Of a DNA stretch of 64,000 bases, positions 35,837-47,963 are shown piece after piece. Every line of letters begins with the position of its first letter. Position 1 is the stretch's first letter. Below the pieces are notes generated by a model. The model was given only the letters and a program-made list of their open reading frames with translations, searched no databases and had not been told where the DNA came from. A program made the translations under genes and the position numbers. The stretch is from Bacillota bacterium (GTDB lineage Bacteria > Bacillota > TC1). The DNA lies in assembly GCA_028683955.1 (NCBI GenBank), contig JAQUGR010000002.1, forward strand, positions 62,001 through 126,000, read 5' to 3'.

Positions 35837-36370
35837 ATGATTAAAGAATTGGTCGGTGTAGTTACCACATTTTTCGTTATGTTACCTTTTTTATTACTTA
35901 ATAGAAATATCTTTAAGATAAATGATAAAAATAAATTTGCCTTTTTATTTCTAGTTATTAACACAATACAAGGAGCCTTTTTACTACTACTAGCTTATGG
36001 TTTATTTATTGTAGGACAAAAATGTCTAATTGGAATGATTATTGTATTTACAGTTTATCTTTTCTTATTTCTCGTTCTATTATTTACTCATAGAAGAAGA
36101 GTTGCAAAATTAGAAGAAGAAAAAGAAATTAAAGAGGTAACTGAAGAGGATTTAGCAGATATAATTTTTCAAGAAGAATTATTTCAAACTCAAAAATTAG
36201 CTAGAACACAAAGTGTAATTGATAATATAAAGGAAGAAATGGAAGATTCTGCAAATGAAAATATTCTAGAAGAGGATCAATGTACAATGTTAGTTGAAGA
36301 ACCTGATTTTAGTAAAATAGAAAAAGAAGAAGTTTTACGAACTTTAGATGATATATTTAAGGAGATATAG
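35837..36370 (+). CDS. Three-helix membrane protein with an acidic cytoplasmic tail, unknown
   Basis: A 177-aa protein that I do not recognise. Three hydrophobic segments (about 4-22, 33-60, 66-88) end in HRRR, then a roughly 85-residue tail very rich in Glu and Asp follows and is probably cytoplasmic by the positive-inside rule. It lies 4 bases after rpiB and overlaps the next gene, so it is co-transcribed. The tail ends LRTLDDIFKEI, a possible short amphipathic docking helix. Confidence 0.75.
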   Translation: MIKELVGVVTTFFVMLPFLLLNRNIFKINDKNKFAFLFLVINTIQGAFLLLLAYGLFIVGQKCLIGMIIVFTVYLFLFLVLLFTHRRRVAKLEEEKEIKEVTEEDLADIIFQEELFQTQKLARTQSVIDNIKEEMEDSANENILEEDQCTMLVEEPDFSKIEKEEVLRTLDDIFKEI

Positions 36371-37521
36371 TGGTTAAAGAGATACTTACAAAATTAATAA
36401 ATACAAAAAGTTATACTGGTGATGAATCAAACATTGTAACTACTATTAAAGCAATAATGGAAGAACTTTGTTTTGATGAGATTATTGTAGATATAGCTGG
36501 AAATATAATAGGAGCTATTCATGGAAATCATGATGGAGCTACTATACTTTTTGATGGGCATATTGATACAGTTGAAGCTGAAAATATTTTTGAATGGCAC
36601 AATCATAATCCTTTCGATGCATATGAAAAAGATGGTAAAATATTTGGTAGAGGTGCTTCAGATATGAAAGGTGCTTTTGCTGCTATGCTTGTAGGTTTAA
36701 GTTCAGTCGATCGAAATAAGCTTAAAGGAAGTATTTATCTTTCAGGGACAGTTAATGAAGAAGTGGCTGAAGGGTACACTATAAGAGAGGTAACTAATAG
36801 GTTAAAACCTGATCTTGTAGTTATAGGCGAAGCAACAGAGTTAAAAATAAATATTGGCCAAAGAGGAAGAGGTGAAATTTCACTTACTACTTATGGTAGA
36901 AGTGCTCATTCATCAAATCCTGATATTGGAATAAATGCTGTTTATAAAATGAATAAAGCAATTTCAGCAATAATTAATCAATATAAGCCAGGGAAAGATG
37001 TTCTAGGTAAAGGTATCCTTGTATTAACTGATATAATTTCAAGTCCTTATCCTGGGGAATCAGTAATTCCAAGAACTTGTCAGGCTACTTTTGACAGAAG
37101 AGTAATATTAAATGAGACAAAAGAATCAGTACTTGAGTCAATAAGTGATATCTTAGAACCAATCAGGATTGAAGATGTTGAGTTTGAATATAAATTAGAA
37201 TATGCAAAAAATGATTATGTGACATATAAAGATTATAAAATCGAAAAAGATAAATTTTATGCTCCTTGGAAGATAAATAAAAAGAGTGAAGTATTAACAA
37301 AAATATCTAATTCTTTCAAAAATGCAGGCTTGGAATATAAAACGGGATATTATTCTTTTTGTACCAATGGCAGTAGTACTTGTGGAATTGATGGATATAA
37401 AACCATAGGCTATGGTCCAGGTAGAGAAGTTGAGGCGCATATAACTAATGAATTTATTGAAGTTGAACAACTAATGGAAGCTGTTAAGGGTTATCAAACC
37501 TTAGCTTACGTTTTGAGTTAA
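36370..37521 (+). CDS. M20-family metallohydrolase, YgeY-like
   Basis: A 383-aa zinc hydrolase of the ArgE/DapE superfamily. The metal-site motifs are [19 protein letters not shown] and [32 protein letters not shown] and YSFCTNGS...[12 protein letters not shown] match the YgeY group, which is genomically linked to selenium metabolism, in keeping with selA-selB here. The substrate is unknown. GTG start after AAGGAG, overlapping the preceding gene by one base. Confidence 0.83.
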   Translation: MVKEILTKLINTKSYTGDESNIVTTIKAIMEELCFDEIIVDIAGNIIGAIHGNHDGATILFDGHIDTVEAENIFEWHNHNPFDAYEKDGKIFGRGASDMKGAFAAMLVGLSSVDRNKLKGSIYLSGTVNEEVAEGYTIREVTNRLKPDLVVIGEATELKINIGQRGRGEISLTTYGRSAHSSNPDIGINAVYKMNKAISAIINQYKPGKDVLGKGILVLTDIISSPYPGESVIPRTCQATFDRRVILNETKESVLESISDILEPIRIEDVEFEYKLEYAKNDYVTYKDYKIEKDKFYAPWKINKKSEVLTKISNSFKNAGLEYKTGYYSFCTNGSSTCGIDGYKTIGYGPGREVEAHITNEFIEVEQLMEAVKGYQTLAYVLS

Positions 37522-37534
37522 AAAGGAGATTAAA

Positions 37535-38932
37535 ATGAAATTATGGGGTGGAAGATTTAGCAAGGATTCTGATCCATTGATGGAAGATTTTCATTCATCA
37601 ATATCCTTTGATAAAAGACTGTATAAAGAAGATATTGAAGGAAGTATTGCCCATGCAACAATGTTGGGAAGTATAGGTGTTCTTGAAAATCAAGAAAAGG
37701 AAAAAATAGTTGAAGGATTAAAGAATATTCTTGAAGAAATAGAAAAAGGGCAAATTGAGTTTTCTCAAAAAGCTGAAGATATTCATATGAATGTCGAAAC
37801 TATACTTATAGATAAAATTGGTGTTGTAGCTAAAAAACTTCATACTGGTAGAAGTAGGAATGATCAAGTAGCAACAGATCTTAGACTTTATGGAAAAAAA
37901 GAAATTGATTTTATTAAAGATTTGATTCAAGCTCTTATAGAAACACTGGTAACAATAGCAGTTGAAAATACAGAAACTATAATGCCTGGTTATACTCATA
38001 TGCAAAAAGCTCAACCTATTACTCTTGCACATCATTTAATGGCCTATGTAGAAATGTTAAAAAGAGATTATGGGAGACTTGAAGATGCCTATAAAAGAAT
38101 GGATGTTATGCCACTAGGCTCCGGTGCTTTAGCTGGAACAACTTTTCCATTAGATAGAGAATTAACTAGAAAGTTATTGAATTTTGCTGATGTTAGTAGA
38201 AACAGTCTTGATGGAGTAAGTGATAGGGACTATGTTGTCGAAATTGAAAGTGCATGTTCATTAATAATGATGCATCTAAGTAGACTATCAGAAGAAATCA
38301 TTATATGGAGTACCGATGAATTTAAATTTATTACACTAGATGACGGGTATTCAACTGGTTCATCAATAATGCCGCAAAAGAAAAATCCTGATGTAGCTGA
38401 ATTAGTAAGAGGAAAAAGCGGACGGGTTTTTGGTCATTTAATAGGTACTTTAGCTATGCTTAAAGGCTTACCTTTAGCATACAATAAAGATATGCAAGAA
38501 GATAAGGAAGCACTTTTTGATACTGTGGATACAGTAAAAAAAAGTTTATTAATTATTAACCCAATGATTGGAACCATGAAAGTAAATAAGGATAAAATGC
38601 TTTATCAAGCAGCAAGAGGTTTTACAAATGCAACTGATGCTGCAGATTATTTAGCAAAGAAAGGCTTGCCATTTAGAGAAGCACATAGTGTAATTGGAAA
38701 GATGGTAGCATATTGTCTAGATGAAAGTAAATCTTTAGATGAATTAAGTTTAGATGAATATAAGTCTTTCTCAGATTATTTTGAGAATGATATATATAAA
38801 GCTATAGATTTAATTACATGTGTTAATGATAGAAGTGTTACAGGTGGACCTGCCACTTTTGAAGTAGAACGACATATTGTAAGCATAAATAAGTGGTTAG
38901 AGGAGATAAATAATGGAAGAAATAGTAATTAA
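37535..38932 (+). CDS. argH: Argininosuccinate lyase
   Basis: Splits argininosuccinate into arginine and fumarate, the last step of arginine synthesis (465 aa). It shows the signature [12 protein letters not shown] near 277-288 and TAGRSRNDQ-like [13 protein letters not shown]. argG and other arg genes are absent nearby. It overlaps murA by 20 bases. Confidence 0.96.
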   Translation: MKLWGGRFSKDSDPLMEDFHSSISFDKRLYKEDIEGSIAHATMLGSIGVLENQEKEKIVEGLKNILEEIEKGQIEFSQKAEDIHMNVETILIDKIGVVAKKLHTGRSRNDQVATDLRLYGKKEIDFIKDLIQALIETLVTIAVENTETIMPGYTHMQKAQPITLAHHLMAYVEMLKRDYGRLEDAYKRMDVMPLGSGALAGTTFPLDRELTRKLLNFADVSRNSLDGVSDRDYVVEIESACSLIMMHLSRLSEEIIIWSTDEFKFITLDDGYSTGSSIMPQKKNPDVAELVRGKSGRVFGHLIGTLAMLKGLPLAYNKDMQEDKEALFDTVDTVKKSLLIINPMIGTMKVNKDKMLYQAARGFTNATDAADYLAKKGLPFREAHSVIGKMVAYCLDESKSLDELSLDEYKSFSDYFENDIYKAIDLITCVNDRSVTGGPATFEVERHIVSINKWLEEINNGRNSN

Positions 38933-40175
38933 TGGAGGAAAACGCTTAGAAGGCAAGATCTTAATAAAGGGATCAAAAAATTCAATTTTGCCTATCCTAG
39001 CTGCATCTATATTGGCTACTGAAGGGAAATCTGTTATTCATGATGTTCCTAATTTAAAAGATGTTGAAAATTTAATTGAAATCATAGAATATCTAGGAGT
39101 AAAAATCGAAAGAGAAGATCACTCTATTACTATAGATGCAACTTGTATGGACAGATATGATGCAACTATTGATTGTGTTAGTGAATTAAGAGCATCTCTA
39201 TTTTTACTTGGTCCGATTATTGCTAGATTTGGTTTTTCTGAAATTAGCCAACCTGGGGGTTGTGCAATTGGTATAAGACCTATAGATCTTCATTTAAAAG
39301 GACTTGAAGCGCTAGGTGTAGTGTTTGATAAAACTCATGGTGTTATTAAAGGTCAAGCAAACGGACTTAAAGGTGCTAAAATATATCTGGATTTCCCTAG
39401 TGTAGGAGCTACTGAAAATTTAATGATGGCAGCTTCAGTTTCTGAAGGACTTACAGTATTGGAAAATGTAGCTGAAGAACCTGAAATTGTAGATTTAGCA
39501 AACTATTTAAATAATATGGGCGCTAGAATTACTGGTGCAGGTACTAATGTTATAAAAATACATGGAGTACCAAAATTAAAAGGTACAGTTCATACTGTAA
39601 TACCTGATCGTATCGAAGCTGGTACATATATGATTGCAGTTGGAGCAGCAGGTGGGGATGTACTTATTGAAAATGTAATTGCAGATCACTTAAAACCTGT
39701 TTTAGCAAAACTCAGAGAAGCTGGCGTTTCAGTTGAAGAAGAATTTGAAGGGATTAGAGTTAAATCTGAAGGTAGTAGAGGCTGTAAAGGAATAAATATT
39801 AAAACTATGCCTTATCCTGGATTCCCTACAGACATGCAAGCACAAATGCTCGGTATGTTATTATGTGCAAAAGGTAGATCTTTTGTAACTGAGACAATTT
39901 TCGAAAGAAGATTTCAGCATATTGAGGAATTTAGAAAAATGGGTGCTGATATAGTGATGGCAGGTAACACTGTAGCTTTAACTGGAATAGATGAAATTTA
40001 CGGAACTAATGTATTTGCATCAGACTTAAGAGCAGGGGCAGCATTAATAATAGCCGGTCTTTATGCTGAAGGTGAAACTCGTGTAGGTAATGTACAGTTT
40101 ATAGATAGAGGCTATGATAGATTAGTTGAAAACTTAAGTAGTTTAGGTGCTGATATTAAGCGTGTACAAAAATAA
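38913..40175 (+). CDS. murA: UDP-N-acetylglucosamine 1-carboxyvinyltransferase
   Basis: First committed enzyme of peptidoglycan synthesis (420 aa). The fosfomycin-target cysteine is present in PGGCAIG near residue 117; [10 protein letters not shown] at the N-terminus and the C-terminal FIDRGYDR match the family. Its start lies within the end of argH. Confidence 0.96.
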   Translation: MEEIVINGGKRLEGKILIKGSKNSILPILAASILATEGKSVIHDVPNLKDVENLIEIIEYLGVKIEREDHSITIDATCMDRYDATIDCVSELRASLFLLGPIIARFGFSEISQPGGCAIGIRPIDLHLKGLEALGVVFDKTHGVIKGQANGLKGAKIYLDFPSVGATENLMMAASVSEGLTVLENVAEEPEIVDLANYLNNMGARITGAGTNVIKIHGVPKLKGTVHTVIPDRIEAGTYMIAVGAAGGDVLIENVIADHLKPVLAKLREAGVSVEEEFEGIRVKSEGSRGCKGINIKTMPYPGFPTDMQAQMLGMLLCAKGRSFVTETIFERRFQHIEEFRKMGADIVMAGNTVALTGIDEIYGTNVFASDLRAGAALIIAGLYAEGETRVGNVQFIDRGYDRLVENLSSLGADIKRVQK

Positions 40176-40237
40176 TTTGACTATAAATATAAATTCTGTT
40201 AAATTATTAAAGTAATAAAAAGATTAGAGGTAAATAT

Positions 40238-41362
40238 ATGGGTCGTGTAGACAAATTACATAAAAGCAAAACAGGTAATAAAAAAAGTAAAGATAATGCA
40301 TCTATGGATGCTGTTTTAGGTAAACAAGCCAGAAAAATAAAAAACGGGTCAAATATTAAAGGCAAAAAGAAAAAGAAAACTAATCCTTTAAATAGATTTA
40401 TTTTTATCATGGCATTTATATTAGTTGTGCTTGCTGGTGCTTTTATGACTTTTCAATATATGACAAATGGTTCTAAATCACTTTCTTTCATACCAAATTC
40501 ACAAAAGTTTAACGATGGTGAAGTAACTATTCTAATGTTGGGTACTGATGGTAGAACAGAAGTAGATGGCGACAGATCTGATACAATAATATTAGGTAGA
40601 TTTAATTTTAAAGAGGGTTATGTAAGAATGATCTCAATTCCTAGAGATACTTATGTAGAAATTCCAGGTCACGGAAGTGAAAAGATTAATGCAGCCTATG
40701 CATATGGTGGTGTTGACTTAACTAAACAGACTATTGAAAACTTTTATGATATTACCATTGATAGAACAATGGAAGTAAGTTTTGAAACATTTACTGATTC
40801 TGTAGAAAAATTAGGTGGCATAGAAATTGTATGGGATGATGAAGAGCCTTTAATATATGAGCCTTATGGCTTAAATATTCAACCAGGAATAAATAAACTA
40901 GATGCTGAGACTGCATTGAAATTTGTTAGATTCAGAGGTACGCCTACTGCAGATTTAGGTAGAATAGGAAGACAACAATTATTCTTGAAATCATTAGCAC
41001 ATGATATAAAAAGCAAGGCTAACTTGATTCAACAAGTTGATATAATTACTAGCATGTATAAAGGTATTAAAACAGATTTGTCACTTAGTGAAATGATGTA
41101 TATGTTCAATAGTTATAAAGAATTAGATAATTTTAAAATTACAACCTGGATGTCTATAGGTTATTTAGATAAAATTGATGGAGCTTCAGTTATTATTCCT
41201 GAAGATAATGTGGCTGAACTAGCAAGAGGCTTTTTGGATGGGGATTTGGTAACTAGCACTGATAAAGAAGGAGCTATCTTCCCTGAATTAATTAGCCAGA
41301 AAGAAAAAGCTATAGCTCAACAAGAAGATGCTAAGACCATAGCAGAAGAAAATTCAAAATAA
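40238..41362 (+). CDS. LytR-CpsA-Psr family glycopolymer ligase
   Basis: A 374-aa membrane enzyme that attaches undecaprenyl-linked glycopolymers to peptidoglycan. A very Lys-rich cytoplasmic N-terminus (1-50), one transmembrane helix (about 54-74) and an extracellular LCP domain with MLGTDGRTEVDGDRSDTI, SIPRDTYVEI, INAAYAYGG and RFRGTPTADLGRIGRQQ are visible; these Asp/Arg residues bind the pyrophosphate. A candidate promoter (TTGACT near 40174) lies upstream. Confidence 0.92.
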   Translation: MGRVDKLHKSKTGNKKSKDNASMDAVLGKQARKIKNGSNIKGKKKKKTNPLNRFIFIMAFILVVLAGAFMTFQYMTNGSKSLSFIPNSQKFNDGEVTILMLGTDGRTEVDGDRSDTIILGRFNFKEGYVRMISIPRDTYVEIPGHGSEKINAAYAYGGVDLTKQTIENFYDITIDRTMEVSFETFTDSVEKLGGIEIVWDDEEPLIYEPYGLNIQPGINKLDAETALKFVRFRGTPTADLGRIGRQQLFLKSLAHDIKSKANLIQQVDIITSMYKGIKTDLSLSEMMYMFNSYKELDNFKITTWMSIGYLDKIDGASVIIPEDNVAELARGFLDGDLVTSTDKEGAIFPELISQKEKAIAQQEDAKTIAEENSK

Positions 41363-41375
41363 ATAAAAGTAAAAT

Positions 41376-41410
41376 AAAAAGGTAAGGTAACACTTACCTT
41401 TTAGTTTGTA
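41376..41410 (+). terminator. Probable terminator after the LCP gene
   Basis: AAAAGGTAAG (41377-41386) pairs with CTTACCTTTT (41393-41402) around a 6-base loop. The T tract is partly in the stem, so strength is uncertain. Confidence 0.65.
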
Positions 41411-41449
41411 CATTGGTATAATTAAAGGTAGTAAAATTATGGAGGAATA

Positions 41450-42658
41450 ATGAAGTACGTAGTTGTTTTAATAGACGGTGCAGCTGATGATAAAATTGAG
41501 GAGCTTGAAGATAAGACTCCATTAATGTCAGCTTATATGCCAACAATTAGAAATTTAGAAAAAAAAGCCCAGATTGGTACAGTAAAAACTGTGCCTGATG
41601 GAATGACTCCAGGCAGTGATATTGCAAATTTAAGTGTTATGGGTTATGATCCTAAAATTTATCATACAGGTAGGTCTCCTTTAGAGGCACTTTCAGTTGG
41701 AGTTAATATGAAAGCTGATGATATAGCTATAAGAATGAATCTTGTTACTTTAAGTGAAGAAGAGAATTTTGATGATAAAAAAATGATTGATTATAGTGGT
41801 GGTGAAATTTCTACAGAAGAAAGTACGGAACTTGTTAATGCCTTAATTGAAGGTTTTAAAGAGGATAAAGATTATTCTATCTATCATGGTGTTAGTTATA
41901 GACATGTTTTTATCTGGCATGAAGGTAGTTTGTCTATAAATTTAATACCTCCACATAATATAACTGGAGAAAAAATATTTAAATATTTACCTGAAGGGGA
42001 TAATAGTGATTACTTTATTGAATTTATAAAAAAAGGTTATTCTATTTTAAAAGACCATCCAATAAATAAAAAAAGAATCACAGAAGGTAAGAACCCAGCT
42101 AATAGCCCATGGCTATGGGGTGAAGGTAAAAAACCACTATTAGATAAATTTGAAGATCTAAATAATCTAAAAGGTGGGGTAATAAGTGCTGTAGATTTAA
42201 TTAGAGGAATCGGCAAGGGTGCTGGAATGGATGTAATAAATGTTACTGGTGCGACTGGTACAATCCATACTAATTTTAAAGGTAAGGGAGAAGCAGCTGT
42301 AGAAGCCTTGAATAATGGACTTGATTATATGTATATTCATTTGGAAGCTACTGATGAATGTGGTCATCAAGGTGACATTAAAGGTAAGGTTAAATCTTTA
42401 GAACTTATTGATGAATATATAATAAAAAAACTTGTTAATGAAGTAGTAGGTGATTTTAGAATGTTAGTTGTTCCTGATCACAGGACACCTTTAAAAACTA
42501 GAAAACATGATTCTGTACCAGTTCCATATATGCTTTATGATTCAACAAAGGATTTTGGAATGGGACTAGTATATAACGAAGAAGCTGCTTTAACGGGAAT
42601 ATTTATAGATTCAGGTATTAAATTACATAATCTGCTTATTGAAAAAAAGGCTCAATAA
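41450..42658 (+). CDS. apgM: Cofactor-independent phosphoglycerate mutase, archaeal type
   Basis: Converts 3- to 2-phosphoglycerate without bisphosphoglycerate (402 aa, shorter than the ~510-aa GpmI). The alkaline-phosphatase-like metal sites are seen as LIDGAADD at the N-terminus, PGSDIANLSVMGYDP with the nucleophilic Ser, and HLEATDECGHQGD and VPDHRTP near the C-terminus. This ApgM form is best known in archaea but occurs in several anaerobic bacteria. GGAGG precedes the ATG. Confidence 0.93.
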   Translation: MKYVVVLIDGAADDKIEELEDKTPLMSAYMPTIRNLEKKAQIGTVKTVPDGMTPGSDIANLSVMGYDPKIYHTGRSPLEALSVGVNMKADDIAIRMNLVTLSEEENFDDKKMIDYSGGEISTEESTELVNALIEGFKEDKDYSIYHGVSYRHVFIWHEGSLSINLIPPHNITGEKIFKYLPEGDNSDYFIEFIKKGYSILKDHPINKKRITEGKNPANSPWLWGEGKKPLLDKFEDLNNLKGGVISAVDLIRGIGKGAGMDVINVTGATGTIHTNFKGKGEAAVEALNNGLDYMYIHLEATDECGHQGDIKGKVKSLELIDEYIIKKLVNEVVGDFRMLVVPDHRTPLKTRKHDSVPVPYMLYDSTKDFGMGLVYNEEAALTGIFIDSGIKLHNLLIEKKAQ

Positions 42659-42704
42659 TGCTATATTTAACAGGATATAAAAGTGCATTTCGAAGAGGCA
42701 TATA

Positions 42705-43064
42705 ATGATTCCAATTAAAATAATCCTCAGTACAGATGGGGAAAACCATTTCTATAAAGGCATTCTTAAAGAAAATATCAATAACTTTATAATTCAATAT
42801 TTTGATGAAAATCAAGATACTGTTAATATTTGTATTAGCGATATGGATGTGGAAATTAAAAGAACCAATAGTATCATGAAATTTAATAAAGAAATTAATT
42901 GTGATTTTGTTTATGAAACTGAGTTTGGGAATCTATTATTTAAACTTGTAACAAATTCTATGATTATTGAAGAAAAGTATTTTATTATAGAATATTCACT
43001 ATATGATGAATTTGATAAATTAGCACATAAAAATAAATTAAAACTAGAATATATAAAGGAGTAA
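42705..43064 (+). CDS. DUF1934 (YwiB-like) beta-barrel protein
   Basis: A 119-aa protein resembling YwiB, a small lipocalin-like barrel of unknown function that precedes argS in B. subtilis too. The same position here supports the call. The sequence is mostly alternating hydrophobic strands with no catalytic motif. GAAGAGG lies ahead of the ATG. Confidence 0.78.
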   Translation: MIPIKIILSTDGENHFYKGILKENINNFIIQYFDENQDTVNICISDMDVEIKRTNSIMKFNKEINCDFVYETEFGNLLFKLVTNSMIIEEKYFIIEYSLYDEFDKLAHKNKLKLEYIKE

Positions 43065-43068
43065 AATT

Positions 43069-44751
43069 TTGGGTATTATAATTAATCTAGAAAAGAAAAT
43101 TAAAGAAAATTGGAGAAAAGGGATTTCTTTAGGACAAGAAAAATCTCTATTATCCTTGTCAAACATACCTGAGTTTACTTTAGAAGTACCAAAAGACAAG
43201 AAAAATGGAGACTATGCTACGAACATTGCTATGTTATTAAGTAAGATTGAGAAGAAAAATCCTAGAGAATTAGCCATTATTTTAGTGGAATTATATAAAG
43301 AGGTTGATGACACTAATAATATTGAAAAAATTGAAATAGCTGGTCCCGGGTTTATAAATATGTATCTTTCTGACAAGTATTTAGGAGAGATTGTTAGTGA
43401 GGTTCTGATTCAAAAGAATGATTATGGTCATAACAAGCTTCTAAGTGATGAGAAAATAAACTTAGAATTTGTTAGTGCAAATCCTACAGGGTTACTTCAT
43501 ATGGGCAATGCCAGAGGTGCAGCTATAGGAGATACTTTGGCGAATGTTCTGAAAGTACTTGGTGCAGAGGTTACTAAAGAATACTATATTAATGATGCTG
43601 GTAATCAAATAGAGAATTTTGGTAAATCTCTAGATGTAAGATTTAGAGAAGCCTTAGGTGAAAAAGATATTGAGTTCCCTGAAAATGGTTATCATGGTGC
43701 AGATATTTTGGAAACTGTGAAAGGTTATATAAAGAAGAATGGTGATGGACTTATAAGAGTTTCCGAAGAAGAAAGAGTGGCAGAACTTATTAAATATAGC
43801 TTGAGTGAAAAATTAGATCATATAAAAACATATCTTGGTAAGTTTGGTCTGGTTTATGATGTTTGGTATAGAGAAAGTACGATTCATAATAGTGGTGCAA
43901 TTAAAGAAACTATGGATACACTTGAAGCCAAGGGTTTACTTTATGAAAATGAAGGTGCTGTTTGGTTGAAAACTACTAGTATGGGTGAAGACAAGGATGA
44001 AGTTATGATTAGAAATAACGGACTTCCTACCTATTTTGCTGCTGATATTGCTTATCATAAAAATAAATATGATAGAGGCTTTAATAAATTAATAAATATC
44101 TGGGGTGCTGATCATCATGGTCATGTTGCCAGGATGAAAAGGGCTATGGAAGCAATAGGGTATTCAGCAGAAGGACTTGAAGTTATTCTTATGCAATTAG
44201 TTCGTCTCTACAAAAATGGAGAGGTGCTAAGAATGTCCAAGCGAACTGGGACTTATGTAACCTTGGAAGAATTATTAGATGAAGTTGGTAAAGACGCTGC
44301 TAGATATTTCTTTGTTATGAGAAATCCTGATAGTCATCTAGATTTTGATATGGATTTAGCAAAGAGTGAATCAGCAGATAACCCAGTCTACTATATACAA
44401 TATGCATATGCGAGAATTTCAAGTATTTTAAGAAATCTTGATAAACCTGTTGAAGAATTTTTAGATGGGAAAGAACCTATGTATACCTTGGTTATTGAAA
44501 AAGACCTTGCTCTTAAAATTGGAGAGCTGGAAAAAGTATTAATTGATGCAGGTATTAGAAGAGAACCATATAGGATAGCAACTTATGCATTAGAACTGGC
44601 AACTTTATTCCATCAGTTTTATAGTAGTTGTAGAGTTTTAAATGAAGAAGAAGAAGTTAAGAAAAATAGATTGAAGCTAATAGTAGCTACAAAATATACC
44701 TTGGAAAATATATTAGGTATTTTAGGTGTAAGCGCACCGGAGAGAATGTAA
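43069..44751 (+). CDS. argS: Arginyl-tRNA synthetase
   Basis: Class I synthetase (560 aa). The HIGH box reads HMGN in ANPTGLLHMGNARGAAIGD near 145 and the KMSKS box reads RMSKR near 389. The C-terminal DALR anticodon-binding domain is present. TTG is the likely start with AAAGGAG 8 bases upstream. Confidence 0.96.
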   Translation: MGIIINLEKKIKENWRKGISLGQEKSLLSLSNIPEFTLEVPKDKKNGDYATNIAMLLSKIEKKNPRELAIILVELYKEVDDTNNIEKIEIAGPGFINMYLSDKYLGEIVSEVLIQKNDYGHNKLLSDEKINLEFVSANPTGLLHMGNARGAAIGDTLANVLKVLGAEVTKEYYINDAGNQIENFGKSLDVRFREALGEKDIEFPENGYHGADILETVKGYIKKNGDGLIRVSEEERVAELIKYSLSEKLDHIKTYLGKFGLVYDVWYRESTIHNSGAIKETMDTLEAKGLLYENEGAVWLKTTSMGEDKDEVMIRNNGLPTYFAADIAYHKNKYDRGFNKLINIWGADHHGHVARMKRAMEAIGYSAEGLEVILMQLVRLYKNGEVLRMSKRTGTYVTLEELLDEVGKDAARYFFVMRNPDSHLDFDMDLAKSESADNPVYYIQYAYARISSILRNLDKPVEEFLDGKEPMYTLVIEKDLALKIGELEKVLIDAGIRREPYRIATYALELATLFHQFYSSCRVLNEEEEVKKNRLKLIVATKYTLENILGILGVSAPERM

Positions 44752-46388
<1,637 letters not shown>

Positions 46389-46389
<1 letters not shown>

Positions 46390-47660
46390 TGTTTAAAAAG
46401 GAAGAGCTAGAAGAAAAAAAGCTAATTGAATTATATGAGATAGCTAAGAACTTGCAAATTTCTTCATATTATACTTTTCGTAAGAAAGAGTTGATTTTTG
46501 AAATTTTAAAAGTGCTTGCTAAGAAGGAAGCTGATACCTTGACTGATGAAAACAGACCTCGTGCAGAGGGTGTTTTAGAAATTCTTCCTGATGGTTTTGG
46601 TTTTTTAAGAGCTTTTAAATATACTCAAGGTTTAGATGATATATATGTTTCACCTTCTCAAATAAGAAGATTTAGTTTGTTGACTGGGGATAAAATATAT
46701 GGTGTCCTTCGTCCTCCAAAAGATAACGAAAGATATTATGCACTATTAAGAGTGGAAGCAGTTAATGGTTTTGATCCAGAGCTTTCTGCTAAGAGAATAC
46801 ATTTTGATTCTTTAACTCCAATTTATCCTACAGAAAGAATAAAGTTGGAGTGTGTAGAACCATCTATGAGAATGATTGATTTAGTTTCACCAATAGGAAA
46901 AGGGCAAAGAGGTCTTATTGTTGCACCTCCAAAAGTTGGTAAAACTACATTAATAAAAACAATAGCTAATTCGATTACTAAAAATCATCCAGAAATTGAG
47001 TTGATGATACTTCTAATAGATGAACGTCCTGAAGAAGTTACTGATATAGAAAGGTCTGTTAATGCTGAAGTTATAGCTTCAACTTTTGATGAACCTTCAG
47101 AGAATCATGTTAAGGTAACTGATATGGTTTTAGAAAAAGCGAAGAGACAGGTTGAAATGAAGAAGGATGTTGTTATTCTTCTTGATAGTATAACTAGATT
47201 GGCAAGGGCTCAAAATCTGGTAACTCAACCTAGTGGAAGAACTTTATCTGGTGGGGTTGATCCAGCTTCCTTGTATAAACCTAAACGTGTTTTTGGTGCT
47301 GCTAGAAATATTGAAGAGGGTGGAAGTTTGACTATTTTGGCAACTGCTTTAGTTGAAACTGGTAGTCGGATGGATGAGGTTATTTTTGAGGAATTTAAAG
47401 GAACTGGTAATATGGAGTTAGTTCTTGATAGAAGACTGGCTGATAATAGGATTTTTCCAGCGATTGATGTAGTGCGTTCTGGTACAAGGAAAGAAGAACT
47501 TCTTTTAAATGAATCTGAAAGAGAATTTATTTGGAATTTCAGAAAAGAAATTAGTAATATGTCAAATATGGAAGCTACACAAATGTTGTTAGATGCAGTT
47601 TCTAAAACAAAAAACAATGAAGAGTTAATTAAAGCTTTTAAATTGATAGTAAACAAATAA
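46389..47660 (+). CDS. rho: Transcription termination factor Rho
   Basis: Hexameric RNA helicase (423 aa). It has a short N-terminal domain, the RNA-binding cold-shock-like fold (EGVLEILPDGFGFLR), Walker A PPKVGKTTL, Walker B VVILLDSITRLARA and the Q-loop/R-loop region SGGVDPASLYKPKRVFGAARN. An intrinsic terminator follows the stop. Confidence 0.97.
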
Positions 47661-47663
47661 AAG

Positions 47664-47692
47664 AAACACTTGTTGCTACAAGTGTTTTTTCT
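47664..47692 (+). terminator. Intrinsic terminator after rho
   Basis: AAACACTTGT (47664-47673) pairs with ACAAGTGTTT (47678-47687) around TGCT and runs into six T. Confidence 0.88.
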
Positions 47693-47706
47693 TAGGAGTA
47701 TTAGGT

Positions 47707-47958
47707 ATGTCGAATGTATATTATGAAGATAGTAAATTAGTGGTGGATCTTCATCAACTTTTAGTTGATGAGGCGAAAATACTTCTTATACAACAATTGG
47801 ATATGGTGCCATCAAATATTAAAGAGGTTAAGGTTATCCATGGTTTTCATCATGGTGGTGCTATTTTAGACATGTTGAATAACAATTTTAAGCATAAACG
47901 TATAAGTCGGAAATATAGAGGAATGAATAAGGGAATAACTATTTTTTATTTAAAATAG
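47707..47958 (+). CDS. Stand-alone Smr-domain protein
   Basis: An 83-aa protein matching the Smr (small MutS-related) domain: LVVDLHQLLVDEAKILL at the start and KVIHGFHHGGAILDML in the middle, with the second Gly of the usual HGxGxG changed. Smr domains are often nucleases acting on DNA or mRNA and usually accompany MutS2 or PPR proteins; a free domain is less common. TAGGAGTATTAGGT precedes the ATG. Its 3' end overlaps the convergent minus-strand gene by 20 bases. Confidence 0.75.
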   Translation: MSNVYYEDSKLVVDLHQLLVDEAKILLIQQLDMVPSNIKEVKVIHGFHHGGAILDMLNNNFKHKRISRKYRGMNKGITIFYLK

Positions 47959-47963
47959 TTATT
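47934..47963. terminator. Bidirectional terminator in overlapping convergent gene ends
   Basis: AATAACTATTTT (47934-47945) and its exact complement (47952-47963) flank a 6-base loop. Each arm has a run of T or A next to it, and the stem contains the stop codons of both convergent genes. Confidence 0.75.
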
